Below are positions 1-7,896 of a stretch of 33,176 nt of DNA, in pieces. This stretch comes from an uncultured Bacteroidales bacterium (GTDB taxonomy: Bacteria > Bacteroidota > Bacteroidia > Bacteroidales > FEN-979), in contig CAJAUM010000046.1 of assembly GCA_903945175.1 (NCBI GenBank), positions 1 to 33,176 on the forward strand, in the 5' to 3' direction. Positions within the stretch are counted from its first letter, which is position 1; every line of letters begins with the position of its first letter. A program made the position numbers and the translations under genes. The notes beneath the pieces are model-generated. The model saw nothing but the letters and a program-made list of their open reading frames with translations. It was not told the DNA's origin and searched no databases.

Positions 1-120
1 AAAAGTATATTTGTATAACCAGAAACAGGACGAAAATAATGATCAAAAAAAGGTCAAATGGGGGGTGGTCAATTTAAATCGGCCGAGGGGTGGTCAAAAA
101 TTACCGGCCAAGGGGGGTCA
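1..120 (-). mobile_element. Terminal end of an IS21-family-like insertion sequence (body outside window)
   Basis: Read on the minus strand from base 120 leftwards, the sequence opens TGACCCCCCTTGGCCGG and repeats a TGACC-led unit at about 120, 96, 71 and 56. Two of these units contain GGCC(A/G)AGGGG on the plus strand. Several short repeats at the terminus are characteristic of IS21-family ends. The frame of the neighbouring DUF3987 gene runs into this block and stops at 69, so the block looks inserted into that gene. No transposase (IstA/IstB) is visible, because the element would extend left of base 1. The family call rests on the terminal repeat pattern only. Confidence 0.6.
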
Positions 121-695
121 CTTTGAGCGGCTTTTCCACGTTCCTGCTGAAAAGCTTGCCTTAGGAGGGTATTGATATTCCCCCATTCCTTACCGAAATT
201 CTGCGTCATCGTATCAATTTCAAAAGCGAATAAAATTCCAGTGCCATTATTTCGCGACAACGCTGATAATAAGGCCGCAAAACTGGTATCCGCAGGAAAA
301 AACAACATCTTTCCTCTCTCTATGTATGATTTTTCGATGAGTACAACAATATACCGTGCCCACCCGGCGATTGATTTACCACTGCCTGCCTGACCAATGA
401 TTGCAACATAAATATTGAGGCTGTATTCTTTACCGGCATAAATTCCATAAATTTTTGGGATACACCCACTGAACACAGCCAAACAAGATAACAGCACAAT
501 TTCTTTATCTTGCCTAGTTTGGAAAACACACATCAGGTCCTTTAACACAGGAGGAAGCTTACGAAATATAAATTCCGGTATCTCCTCGAAATTGTCAATA
601 TTTGTCGCTAGCGACTCATTTTCTCCGACAGCGGGAGTATCGGGTTCATCGGGTTTGGCGGGTTTCCTCAATATGGTTGTTATCTGTTCCATCAT
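69..695 (-). pseudogene. DUF3987-type P-loop ATPase of a mobile element, truncated by the IS insertion
   Basis: The 208-residue frame keeps the N-terminal part of a DUF3987-type protein (primase/helicase-associated ATPase common on Bacteroidota mobile elements). A Walker A motif, GQAGSGKS, sits at residues 101-108, preceded by a hydrophobic strand. Family members are usually much longer, so most of the protein is missing. The last 17 or so residues are encoded by the IS end (bases 69-120) and are not native. The start overlaps the stop of the HTH gene by ATGA (692-695), so the two were translationally coupled. Such pairs of a small HTH protein and a DUF3987 protein often precede mobilization genes in integrative elements, which would lie left of the window. 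It is probably non-functional. Confidence 0.7.
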
Positions 696-976
696 GATTT
701 TCCCATTTTTGTAGTGTAATTGTATGCTACCTCGACTGTTTCAGACTTTGGTGTTTGTCTGTTTCGTAAGACCCAAGCTAATAATTCGGTTTTCGTAAAG
801 TAACATTTCTTTCCTTGTGGCTTGTAGTATGGGATTGACCTGCCGCTTGTCAGCTTATACAAATAGCTTTTACTGAAATTTAAAAAAATTGCTGCCTCGT
901 CAAATGACAGCACCTCTTTGAACATCAGGTTATGTTCTGAAAGCAATTCCTCCATAGATTTTTTTTGCTCATTCAT
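692..976 (-). CDS. Excisionase-type helix-turn-helix protein (HTH_17 family)
   Basis: This 94-residue protein has a MerR/excisionase-like winged HTH at about residues 22-72. It shows the usual order: 'FDEAAIFLNFSKSYLYKLT' (recognition helix region), then 'IPYYKPQGKKCYF' (wing) and 'TKTELLAWV'. These small proteins bind DNA and act as recombination directionality factors or regulators in Bacteroidota integrative elements. The ATG at 976 opens directly after an AT-rich upstream stretch. The stop overlaps the next ATPase gene by 4 bases. The protein appears complete. Its place downstream of the integrase on the same strand supports a role in excision or element replication, but which of these cannot be told from sequence. 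Confidence 0.75.
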   Translation of the reverse strand: MNEQKKSMEELLSEHNLMFKEVLSFDEAAIFLNFSKSYLYKLTSGRSIPYYKPQGKKCYFTKTELLAWVLRNRQTPKSETVEVAYNYTTKMGKS

Positions 977-1272
977 AATAATTCGGTTTCATAATGTTAA
1001 TTTAATTTTTGCCAAAATTGGCGACACCCTATACCGTCATATTTCAGACCAGACAGCAGTGTAGCCAGGATTGGCGGATAGCTAAATGTGGAAACTAGGA
1101 AAGGTTTTAGGAGATGACTAATTTTAATAAGAATGCTTCTGACCGCCTTTTATGGCACATAGAAGCAAGTTAGGAAGACATTTCACTGCAATAGGGCCGG
1201 GTGGTTCATTATTGCAAAAAATCAATTATTCATATTCAGTTGATAATCACACCTTAATGTATCTAAATTTAG
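977..1272. other. Intergenic stretch inside the element
   Basis: About 296 AT-rich bases lie between the 336-residue gene and the HTH gene, both on the minus strand. No convincing reading frame is present. A small inverted repeat, GCCAA-AA-TTGGC, sits at 1011-1022, just upstream of the HTH gene, and could be an operator. A short palindromic run (AAATTTAGCTAAATTT, around 1265-1280) straddles the stop of the 336-residue gene. Neither is strong enough to call as a site. No TAnnTTTG promoter element was found for the HTH gene. Confidence 0.4.
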
Positions 1273-2283
1273 CTAAATTTGGGGAGATGCCAATTTGTCC
1301 TCCTTCAACTGACTTAGTTTCGTGATGATGTCATCAATGATTAAATCCTTCTTTGGGGTTGATTTACTTTGATTTTTCTTCGATTGGGAAAAACTTGAGG
1401 AGAAATTATCTGCTTTGAATTTATTTCCATGCCGGTCTGAAAAAAAGAAGATGAGCTTTTCTTTCAATTCCCTATTGGTGACACTCTGGATTAGACCATT
1501 GTTCATCATTGCTTGAAACAAATTAATCAAAAATGCTTTATTGGTATCCACTTCTCCATGACGAGGAAGCCAACGAATTTTTCTAGCAGTGACGTGTTCT
1601 TCATTATCAAAAACTTCTGCAAAGGAAATTTCATTTTCACATTTAATGATTTTGCGGGTGGCAGTTAATTCATGATATAATCTTAATGTATAAGCATACG
1701 GTGGATCACCGAGCCATTGGAATGCACGACACTTTCCTGCTTGATCCTCGACATCAGGTGCTGGTTGTCCATTTTTGGAAATGGGAATGATCTCACCTAA
1801 TATTTCAGGGTAGGGCTTTCCATAACGGCTGTAAATAAAATCTTTTAATGATTGTAACGGCTTGATATATATAGGATATTTAACTGCGAACTCAAGTACA
1901 TCGGCTCTTTTACTAAAATAATCAATCGAACCAAGCACATCTTTAAGAAATACAAGAACAGAATCTGGGGTTGGGAGATTTATAACATGCTTGGACAATA
2001 ATCCTTTGCTGATTTTAAATTCAGCCAATAAATCTGTGGTAAGAGCTTCGGTAAAAATGACTTTTTCTTCTTCTTGATGATAATTGCCTTCGTCATCATA
2101 CCAAGAGTCGCGTTTTATAATATAATCTTTTTTTTCATTGATTTCATTTGGAAATTCACAATTTCTCTCATCTTCCTGAAAAAAAAGTTTTCTGAATTTT
2201 GGGCCATGTCCCTTATCATAAAGCTCCTCGAAGAAAGAGATGGGATTATTAACAGTTGAACTGTCGAGAAGTAAACAATTCAT
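1273..2283 (-). CDS. Hypothetical protein encoded just after the integrase
   Basis: This is a 336-residue soluble protein with no signal peptide or membrane segment. I do not recognise the family with certainty. The frame can be read from a TTG at 2292, but the ATG at 2283 is the more likely start and leaves 21 bases to the integrase stop, so the two are probably cotranscribed. The middle has a conserved-looking stretch with 'GDPPYAYTLRLYHEL'. The C-terminal third (from about residue 240) has a pattern of 'W', hydrophobic helices and 'LIFFFSDRHGNKF', followed by a charged, Ser/Lys-rich tail. This loosely resembles the layout of RteC-type regulators of Bacteroidota conjugative elements, which is only an impression. 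It is best left as an element-associated protein of unknown role. Confidence 0.6.
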   Translation of the reverse strand: MNCLLLDSSTVNNPISFFEELYDKGHGPKFRKLFFQEDERNCEFPNEINEKKDYIIKRDSWYDDEGNYHQEEEKVIFTEALTTDLLAEFKISKGLLSKHVINLPTPDSVLVFLKDVLGSIDYFSKRADVLEFAVKYPIYIKPLQSLKDFIYSRYGKPYPEILGEIIPISKNGQPAPDVEDQAGKCRAFQWLGDPPYAYTLRLYHELTATRKIIKCENEISFAEVFDNEEHVTARKIRWLPRHGEVDTNKAFLINLFQAMMNNGLIQSVTNRELKEKLIFFFSDRHGNKFKADNFSSSFSQSKKNQSKSTPKKDLIIDDIITKLSQLKEDKLASPQI

Positions 2284-2304
2284 AGCATTCAATTTTTTCC
2301 GTAT

Positions 2305-3405
2305 TTATTGATTTCCCAAATCCATTTCAGGAAAAGTACTTACAGCCTGCTTTTTTAAGTCATCAACAACATGGGTGTATTTTTCTGTATGTCTGAGACC
2401 TGAGTGCCCGAGTAAACTGCTGACGGTTTTTATATCTGCTTTATTCGTTAGTAAATTTACAGCAAAACTATGTCGGGCTGAATGCCAGGTGACGTTTTTC
2501 TGGATTCCAGCTTTTTTCGTCCAGGTTTTCAGCGTTCTCAGACAACTATCAAGTGTCGGCAAGCTAAAGATTTTTTTCATTTGTTCCCCCGTTTTCCCTA
2601 AAAGTTTCAATGCCGAGCTATTAAGATAAATTACCGCTTCTTTACCGGTCTTCTGTTGATCCACTTTTAAAATGTCATTGTCTATGTCCCTCCATGTAAG
2701 TTCTTTAATGTCAACAAACCTGAGTCCAGTATTAAGGCAGAAGAGGAAAGCTCTTTTTACTTCGGGATTGCCACAGGGAGTTTTTACAAGCGCTTTAATC
2801 TCATCGAAACTGACAATTGCTTTGGTAATGTTCTCCTGGTTGGGGCAGGAGATGTCTTCGGCTGGATTTTTAACGAAAAACCCTTCTTTATAAGCTTGCT
2901 TGATCACTTTCTTGAAACGGGAGAAGTATGAGTTGGGAGTCTGACCTTTAAATCCCAGCAACAAATAATCTTTATACCTCGTGATCAATGTACCAGTAAT
3001 CTCTATAGGAGCGATGGTTTTTTTATTGTATTCCTTAATGAGGAAATTTTTAAAATGAACCAAGGAAGCATCCAGCATCCGTTTATCTTTTTTCTTGTAG
3101 TTGTCAAGATAGGCTTGATAATAGTCCAGGAAGTTTGATCTTTTTTTTACTGGTGATAAGATACCAAAATCAGTATGTTTTATCTCACTTTCTTTACTTG
3201 AACGGACTTGTTCCGCAAGTTGTAACATATCCTTGTTATGTGTTCTTTGTTCAGGACTGTTTGGCTTTTCATACAAGTAAATCTTTAAAAATTCATAATA
3301 TCTTTTACCATTGTTATACATATCAAGGTATAATGAGACCCGACCCTTGGCTACTTTCTTTTCACGAATAGTAACAATTTTTTGATTATATCGTTGTTTA
3401 TTCAT
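2305..3405 (-). CDS. Tyrosine recombinase / integrase of the integrative element
   Basis: A 366-residue phage-type integrase with the usual three parts. An N-terminal arm-binding beta domain (about 10-80, 'GRVSLYLDMYNNGKRYYEF') is followed by a SAM-like core-binding helical domain (about 90-185) and a catalytic domain (about 195-350). The catalytic residues are all visible: R229 (NTGLRF), K252 (QKTGK), H308 and R311 (HSARH), H334 (LLGH) and the nucleophile Y343 (EKYTHV). The length is normal for Bacteroidota integrases. The gene lies about 180 bases from the tRNA-derived end of the element and reads away from it, the usual arrangement of an integrase beside its attachment site. It would catalyse site-specific insertion and excision between the tRNA-end copies. 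A well-formed promoter precedes it (3434-3466). Confidence 0.92.
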   Translation of the reverse strand: MNKQRYNQKIVTIREKKVAKGRVSLYLDMYNNGKRYYEFLKIYLYEKPNSPEQRTHNKDMLQLAEQVRSSKESEIKHTDFGILSPVKKRSNFLDYYQAYLDNYKKKDKRMLDASLVHFKNFLIKEYNKKTIAPIEITGTLITRYKDYLLLGFKGQTPNSYFSRFKKVIKQAYKEGFFVKNPAEDISCPNQENITKAIVSFDEIKALVKTPCGNPEVKRAFLFCLNTGLRFVDIKELTWRDIDNDILKVDQQKTGKEAVIYLNSSALKLLGKTGEQMKKIFSLPTLDSCLRTLKTWTKKAGIQKNVTWHSARHSFAVNLLTNKADIKTVSSLLGHSGLRHTEKYTHVVDDLKKQAVSTFPEMDLGNQ

Positions 3406-3433
3406 AGAAAAAATATTAATTTTGCTTGAATAT

Positions 3434-3466
3434 CAAAGATAAACAAAAATTATATTGAGTAACAAA
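3434..3466 (-). promoter_or_regulatory. Promoter of the integrase gene (Bacteroidota consensus)
   Basis: On the minus strand TTTG (3466-3463) is followed by 21 bases and TATCTTTG (3441-3434), matching the Bacteroidota TTTG / TAnnTTTG pattern exactly. The predicted transcript would start about 20 bases upstream of the ATG at 3405. Confidence 0.6.
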
Positions 3467-3583
3467 CTGGTAACAAAAATTTGGAAATTATAGGAATAAG
3501 ATGGAATATAAAGGAAGACAAAATTATTAAAGTGCTTTTAATCAGTATTATAAGCTTCCGATGTTTTCCTATATTTGACCATT

Positions 3584-3601
3584 GAGTACCGGCTCCGGGT
3601 A
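3584..3601 (+). repeat. Attachment-site copy of a tRNA-Leu 3' end (right boundary of the element)
   Basis: Bases 3589-3601 read CCGGC-TCCGGGT-A. This fits the 3' strand of a T stem, a seven-base acceptor strand and the leucine discriminator A73. The acceptor strand equals that of E. coli tRNA-Leu(UAA), which ends in TCCGGGTA before CCA. CCA is not encoded here, as is usual in Bacteroidota. The preceding GAGTA only partly resembles a T loop, and no 5' half of a tRNA is present, so this is a fragment. A terminator hairpin follows at once, as it would after a tRNA gene. Integrases of this class often use tRNA 3' ends and leave such duplicates. This marks the likely right edge of the element. Confidence 0.6.
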
Positions 3602-3606
3602 CTTAT

Positions 3607-3644
3607 AAAGATCCAACTATTTGATTATCAATGGTTGGATCTTT
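3607..3644 (+). terminator. Intrinsic terminator, originally of the tRNA-Leu gene
   Basis: A perfect 11-base inverted repeat, AAAGATCCAAC (3607-3617) and GTTGGATCTTT (3634-3644), is separated by 16 bases and ends in a T-rich run. It lies six bases after the tRNA-Leu-like 3' end, so on the plus strand it would stop transcription of the tRNA or of anything read out of the element. Confidence 0.65.
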
Positions 3645-3716
3645 TATTTATACAATTTCGCATAACCCTCGCATAACGCGTTTAAAAATAACAGTGTAGA
3701 GGTATTTGGATATGCC

Positions 3717-3754
3717 GACCAAATTGGCCACCCCTCGGCCGATTTACCAAGACC
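3717..3754 (+). mobile_element. Fragment resembling the IS21-type terminal repeats
   Basis: The 19 bases at 3728-3746 are identical to the reverse complement of 75-93 inside the IS end at the left edge of the window. GACC units flank them at 3717 and 3751, echoing the repeated TGACC units there. No transposase gene or clean opposite end is seen nearby, so this is a remnant. It lies just before the truncated receiver fragment and may be connected with its loss. Confidence 0.4.
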
Positions 3755-3819
3755 ATTTCAGAACACGGTCCTTTCTAAAACTCCAACAGGTATCCAGGGA
3801 TTGGACGAAGTTGCCCGAA

Positions 3820-4008
3820 ATGGATGGATATGAGGCCACGCGCCAAATCCGCAGGCTCAACAAGGATGTGATCATCATTGCCCAAACAGCGTATGGACTT
3901 TCAGGTGACAGGAAAAAGGCAATAGATGCGGGATGCAATGAATATCTTTCAAAACCCATTGACAAAGATGAATTACTGCGGTTAATGCAAAAGCATTTCA
4001 AACGATAA
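3820..4008 (+). pseudogene. Orphan C-terminal receiver-domain fragment of a lost hybrid histidine kinase
   Basis: These 62 codons, starting at 'MDGYEATRQIRR' and ending at 'MQKHFKR', match residues 1036-1097 of the adjacent 1097-residue kinase almost residue for residue, and strongly in DNA as well. The piece holds the second half of a CheY-like receiver domain, with the conserved A-x-T-like 'AQTA' and 'SKPI' (switch Thr and Lys). It lacks the acidic pocket and the phospho-accepting Asp, which lie upstream of the break. An open frame extends back to 3706, but the upstream codons are not receiver-like and include the IS21-like scrap, so the ATG at 3706 is not credible as a native start. It is best read as the remnant of a tandem paralogue. 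Confidence 0.8.
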
Positions 4009-4036
4009 GCAAGTAATAAAATAGATAATTGGAGAT

Positions 4037-4068
4037 ATTGACTTTACAATGTTGGATCACTATCTTTG
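4037..4068 (+). promoter_or_regulatory. Promoter of the large hybrid histidine kinase gene
   Basis: ATTG (4037-4040), 20 bases, then TATCTTTG (4061-4068) fits the Bacteroidota promoter pattern with one mismatch in the upstream element. The predicted transcript starts about 20 bases before the ATG at 4094. Confidence 0.5.
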
Positions 4069-4093
4069 ATTTGTGATTTAATACCCATTCACG

Positions 4094-7000
4094 ATGGCCA
4101 GATGGAACAGATTTATTTTGCCCCTGAAATGGCGGATTGGTTTAATGGCAACCCTCGCTTTTGTTCTGATTATTTTGTTCGGTTCCTTTTATATCCGTTA
4201 TGAAGTATCCAAACTAAGGAGCGAAAAGAATGATGAATTTGCAGCCATTTCCAAATTGAAAATAAACCAGCTTGTTCAATGGCAACAAGAGCGTTTTGGA
4301 GATGCAACGGTCCTATCCAATTTGCCTTTTTTTATCGGATTGGTAGATCAATGGCTCCATAATAAAAATAATGTTTATATCAACCAAAGTGTCAAAGAAC
4401 GTCTTGCTGTTTTTCATCAGGTTTATGGGTATAAAAGTATTTGTCTCTCATCGGTAAACGGTGACCTTCTTTTAACAGTGGGATCATCAGCCCATTTTGA
4501 TGCTTTCATTTCAGAAAAAATTGTTGAAGCCATCACCTTGAAGAAAGTCACATGCACGGATTTTTATTACAGCAAAGAAGAAAATAAGATTAATTACGAT
4601 TTTATTGCTCCTTTGGTAGATGAAAAGAACCGGACGATCGCCGCTTTGGTATTTCGCATCGACCCCTCAAAAAATCTGTATCCTCTTATTCAATTTTGGT
4701 CAAGACCAAGCAAAACATTTGAAACCCTCCTTGTCAGGAAAGAAAAGGACAGTATTGTATTCCTTAATAATTTGCGATTTCTTCCTCATGCTGCACTCAG
4801 GACAAAAATCCCGTTGACAGAAACTGAGCGGCCATCAGTTTTAGCAGCCCTGGGTCGCACAGGAATGTGGGATGGAAAGGACTATCGCGATGTCGATGTC
4901 GTATCGTATCTGAGCGCTGTACCTGCAACCAATTGGTTTATGGTGACAAAGATTGATAAGCGTGAATTTTTTCAGGAGTTGTATCGCCAAACCACTTTTT
5001 TCATCGTGGGTTTATGCCTTTTCCTTCTTATCATGGCCATCGGATTCATTGCGCTGTATGGCAATCGTCAAAGAAAAATCATCCGGGAATTATGGAAAAC
5101 TTCAGAGGAACTTGCGACAACGCTTCACAGTATCGGAGACGCGGTGATAAGTACCGATAAACACGGGAAAGTTAATTATATGAATCAGGTTGCCGAACGA
5201 TTAACCGGCTGGCCTTCGGCAGAAGCAAAGGGAAAAAACATCGCTGAGGTATTCAAAATTATAAACGAAGAAACACGAACAGCTTCGGAAAATCCAGTGG
5301 AAGCAGTGTTGAAGAAAGGAACTGTCGTTGGTCTTAACAACCACACACTGCTGATTTCAAAAGATGGGAGGGAAATATCCATTGCAGACAGTGGAGCCCC
5401 CATTAAAAGTAAAGACGGTAATATAATCGGCGTTGTTTTAGTATTCAAAGACCAGTCTAAAGAAAGGGAAACTCAGAAAAAGCTCACATCTTCTGAATTA
5501 AGCTATCGCCGCCTTTTTGAATCGGCGAAAGACGGGATTCTCATTCTCGATGCTGAAAACGGAATGATTGTAGATGTGAACCCGTTTTTAGTTGAGTTGC
5601 TGGGTTATTCAAAAGAGCAGTTTATTGCAATGGCAATCTGGGAAATTGGTTTTTTCAAAGATATTGTTGCTAATCGAGATAAATTTCTTGAACTTCAGCA
5701 AAAAGAATATGTACGATATGAGGATTTGCCGCTTGAAACGGCAGAAGGGCAAAAGAAAAATGTAGAGTTCGTCAGCAATGTCTATTTTGCAGGTAAACAT
5801 AAGGTTATCCAATGTAATATACGGGATATTACCGTTCGCGTGCATACTGAGGAAGAATTGCGCACAACAAAAGATTATCTTGAAAATTTGATAACCTATG
5901 CAAATGCTCCGATCATAGTTTGGGATCCTGAGTACAAGATTACAAGGTTTAATCATGCGTTCGAACATTTATCAGGTTATAATGCAGAGGAGGCCATGGG
6001 AGAAAAACTGGATTTTTTGTTTCCCAAGTCAAGCATCAAAGAATCACTTGCCAAGATTGAGAAAACTTCCACTGGTGAGCATTGGGAATCGGTTGAAATT
6101 CCAATTCTCCACAAGAATGGTCAAGTGCGTATTGCGCTATGGAACTCAGCCACAATATATGAAAAAGGGGGTAAAAAGATTTTAGCAACCATCGCACAAG
6201 GACAAGATATTACCTCTCGCAAGCAAGCAGAACAAGAACTCGAACAAAAAAACATTCAACTTAATCAGGCGAACATCGAAAAAGACAAATTCTTTTCAAT
6301 TATAGCCCACGATTTAAGGAGCCCGTTTAACATCTTTCTTGGCTTTACTAAATTACTGGAAGTTGAGCTGCCAACAATGACACAAGAACAGACTCAAAAG
6401 ATTGCCGTGACTCTGAGAAAATCCGCAACCGGCCTTTACAACCTGCTTGAAGACCTTTTGGAATGGTCGAAGTTACAAAGAGGTTTTATCTTTTATAATC
6501 CTGAATCCATATTATTAAAGCAAAAAGTTTTGATTGATACAGCGTTTGTGAAAGAGTCGGCGATTAAAAAAGAAATAGATTTGAGTTATGATATCCCGGA
6601 AGATTTAATGGTTTTTGCTGATGAAAAAATGGTTGGCGGCATCCTGCGTAATTTAGCCAGCAATGCGATGAAGTTTACGCCAAATGGAGGGAAAATTACG
6701 ATTAGTGCGAAGCCAATTTCGTCCGAATGGGTTGAGATTTCGGTTAATGATACTGGTATAGGAATGACCAGGGAAATGATTGAAAACCTTTTTCAGAATG
6801 AAATAAATACCACCCGTCAAGGTACTGAAAGCGAACCGAGCTCTGGGTTGGGACTGATTCTCTGCAAAGATTTCGTAGAAAAACATGGCGGAAAGCTATG
6901 GGTTGAAAGTGAAAATAATATGGGAAGTACTTTTTATTTTACCCTTTCGAAGGCAAATGAAACGGAGCCAATGCCCATAGGTCAAGATATTCCTTCAGAT

Positions 7001-7387
7001 TTGAAAAAAAATAAACAGGCGAAAAACCTGAAGATATTAATCGTTGAAGACGACGAAGCATCAAGAATGATCCTTTCCATCTCACTGAAAAAGGATAGAA
7101 ATGAAGTGCTTGAAGTAAGAACAGGATTTGATGCAGTGGAAGCCTGCCTCAATCATCCCAACATTGATTTGGTTCTGATGGATATCAGGATGTCAAATAT
7201 GGATGGATATGAAGCCACACGACAAATCCGTAGGTTCAACAAGGATGTGATCATCATTGCCCAAACAGCCTTTGGACTTTCAGGCGACCGTGAGAAGGCC
7301 ATAGAATCAGGATGCAACGACTATCTTTCAAAGCCCATTGCCAAAGAAGAATTACTGGGGTTAATAGAAAAGCATTTCAATAAATAA
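4094..7387 (+). CDS. Membrane hybrid sensor histidine kinase with three PAS domains and a receiver
   Basis: This 1097-residue inner-membrane kinase has a transmembrane helix at about 15-36, an extracytoplasmic sensing region of about 260 residues, and a second helix at about 300-322. PAS domains follow at roughly 335-455, 470-590 and 595-715. Next come the HisKA domain with phospho-accepting H739 in 'IIAHDLRSP', a HATPase domain with N box 'NLASNAMKF', 'DTGIGM' and 'GLGL', and a C-terminal receiver (about 978-1097) with D986/D987 and phospho-accepting D1030 ('LVLMDIRM'). It would pass phosphate from H739 to D1030. There is no DNA-binding output domain and no response regulator nearby, so its partner lies elsewhere. 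The signal is unknown. Its C-terminus is duplicated just upstream as an orphan fragment. Confidence 0.93.
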   Translation: MARWNRFILPLKWRIGLMATLAFVLIILFGSFYIRYEVSKLRSEKNDEFAAISKLKINQLVQWQQERFGDATVLSNLPFFIGLVDQWLHNKNNVYINQSVKERLAVFHQVYGYKSICLSSVNGDLLLTVGSSAHFDAFISEKIVEAITLKKVTCTDFYYSKEENKINYDFIAPLVDEKNRTIAALVFRIDPSKNLYPLIQFWSRPSKTFETLLVRKEKDSIVFLNNLRFLPHAALRTKIPLTETERPSVLAALGRTGMWDGKDYRDVDVVSYLSAVPATNWFMVTKIDKREFFQELYRQTTFFIVGLCLFLLIMAIGFIALYGNRQRKIIRELWKTSEELATTLHSIGDAVISTDKHGKVNYMNQVAERLTGWPSAEAKGKNIAEVFKIINEETRTASENPVEAVLKKGTVVGLNNHTLLISKDGREISIADSGAPIKSKDGNIIGVVLVFKDQSKERETQKKLTSSELSYRRLFESAKDGILILDAENGMIVDVNPFLVELLGYSKEQFIAMAIWEIGFFKDIVANRDKFLELQQKEYVRYEDLPLETAEGQKKNVEFVSNVYFAGKHKVIQCNIRDITVRVHTEEELRTTKDYLENLITYANAPIIVWDPEYKITRFNHAFEHLSGYNAEEAMGEKLDFLFPKSSIKESLAKIEKTSTGEHWESVEIPILHKNGQVRIALWNSATIYEKGGKKILATIAQGQDITSRKQAEQELEQKNIQLNQANIEKDKFFSIIAHDLRSPFNIFLGFTKLLEVELPTMTQEQTQKIAVTLRKSATGLYNLLEDLLEWSKLQRGFIFYNPESILLKQKVLIDTAFVKESAIKKEIDLSYDIPEDLMVFADEKMVGGILRNLASNAMKFTPNGGKITISAKPISSEWVEISVNDTGIGMTREMIENLFQNEINTTRQGTESEPSSGLGLILCKDFVEKHGGKLWVESENNMGSTFYFTLSKANETEPMPIGQDIPSDLKKNKQAKNLKILIVEDDEASRMILSISLKKDRNEVLEVRTGFDAVEACLNHPNIDLVLMDIRMSNMDGYEATRQIRRFNKDVIIIAQTAFGLSGDREKAIESGCNDYLSKPIAKEELLGLIEKHFNK

Positions 7388-7896
7388 TGGAGGATCGCTT
7401 TTTTCATAAAGATCCCGGTCAAAGAAATCCCGGGATGCCCTGCGCAAAAAGATTCACTAATATGAGTCATCTCCATTACCTTCACCTTCTTAACCTTTTA
7501 CGTAGCTGTAATTCCGCTTTTAAAATCCGTCATATGAAATTAATAAATTCGCATAACTCAGCTACAATACATTAAAATAATTTGAAATTGAATACAATAT
7601 AAGTCTTTTTAATTCAATTAATTAGAAAGACTGATTTTTTTTGGGTGGAATTGGGGGCGGAAATCTCATGCGCTTACAAACGATAATACCAAAGATGAAG
7701 AGCCGAACGACAAAATTCGTTATATTTTTAGAGGAAATTAACTATTGATTATTATTCTGATACGATTAGCTAAAAAAGTTTCGAGGAAAGTGCCATTTGT
7801 CTCATCAGCATTATTTAGTAATTGAAGTAAATCTTCATCCACAATTGGATTTATTATCCTCTCCCATCATTATAATTATCTCTACTGATTAACAAA
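7388..7896. other. Intergenic stretch between the kinase and the caspase-like gene
   Basis: About 500 AT-rich bases lie between two converging genes. A 7-base hairpin, ATCCCGG / CCGGGAT, sits at 7412-7436, soon after the kinase stop, but lacks a T run. It may be a weak terminator. A ten-base string, TTCGCATAAC, at 7548-7557 also occurs at 3657-3666. A 62-codon frame starting at 7387 has no protein-like features. No gene is supported. Confidence 0.4.

Noticed and set aside
3706-3819. N-terminal part of an open frame running into the receiver fragment
   Set aside because: The codons have no receiver-domain similarity and overlap the IS21-like scrap; native homology starts only at 3820.
7412-7436. 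Hairpin after the large kinase as an intrinsic terminator
   Set aside because: The stem is only seven bases and no T run follows, so it was mentioned but not called.
7387-7575. 62-codon plus-strand frame right after the large kinase
   Set aside because: Composition is not protein-like, no domain is seen, and the start overlaps the kinase stop only by chance.
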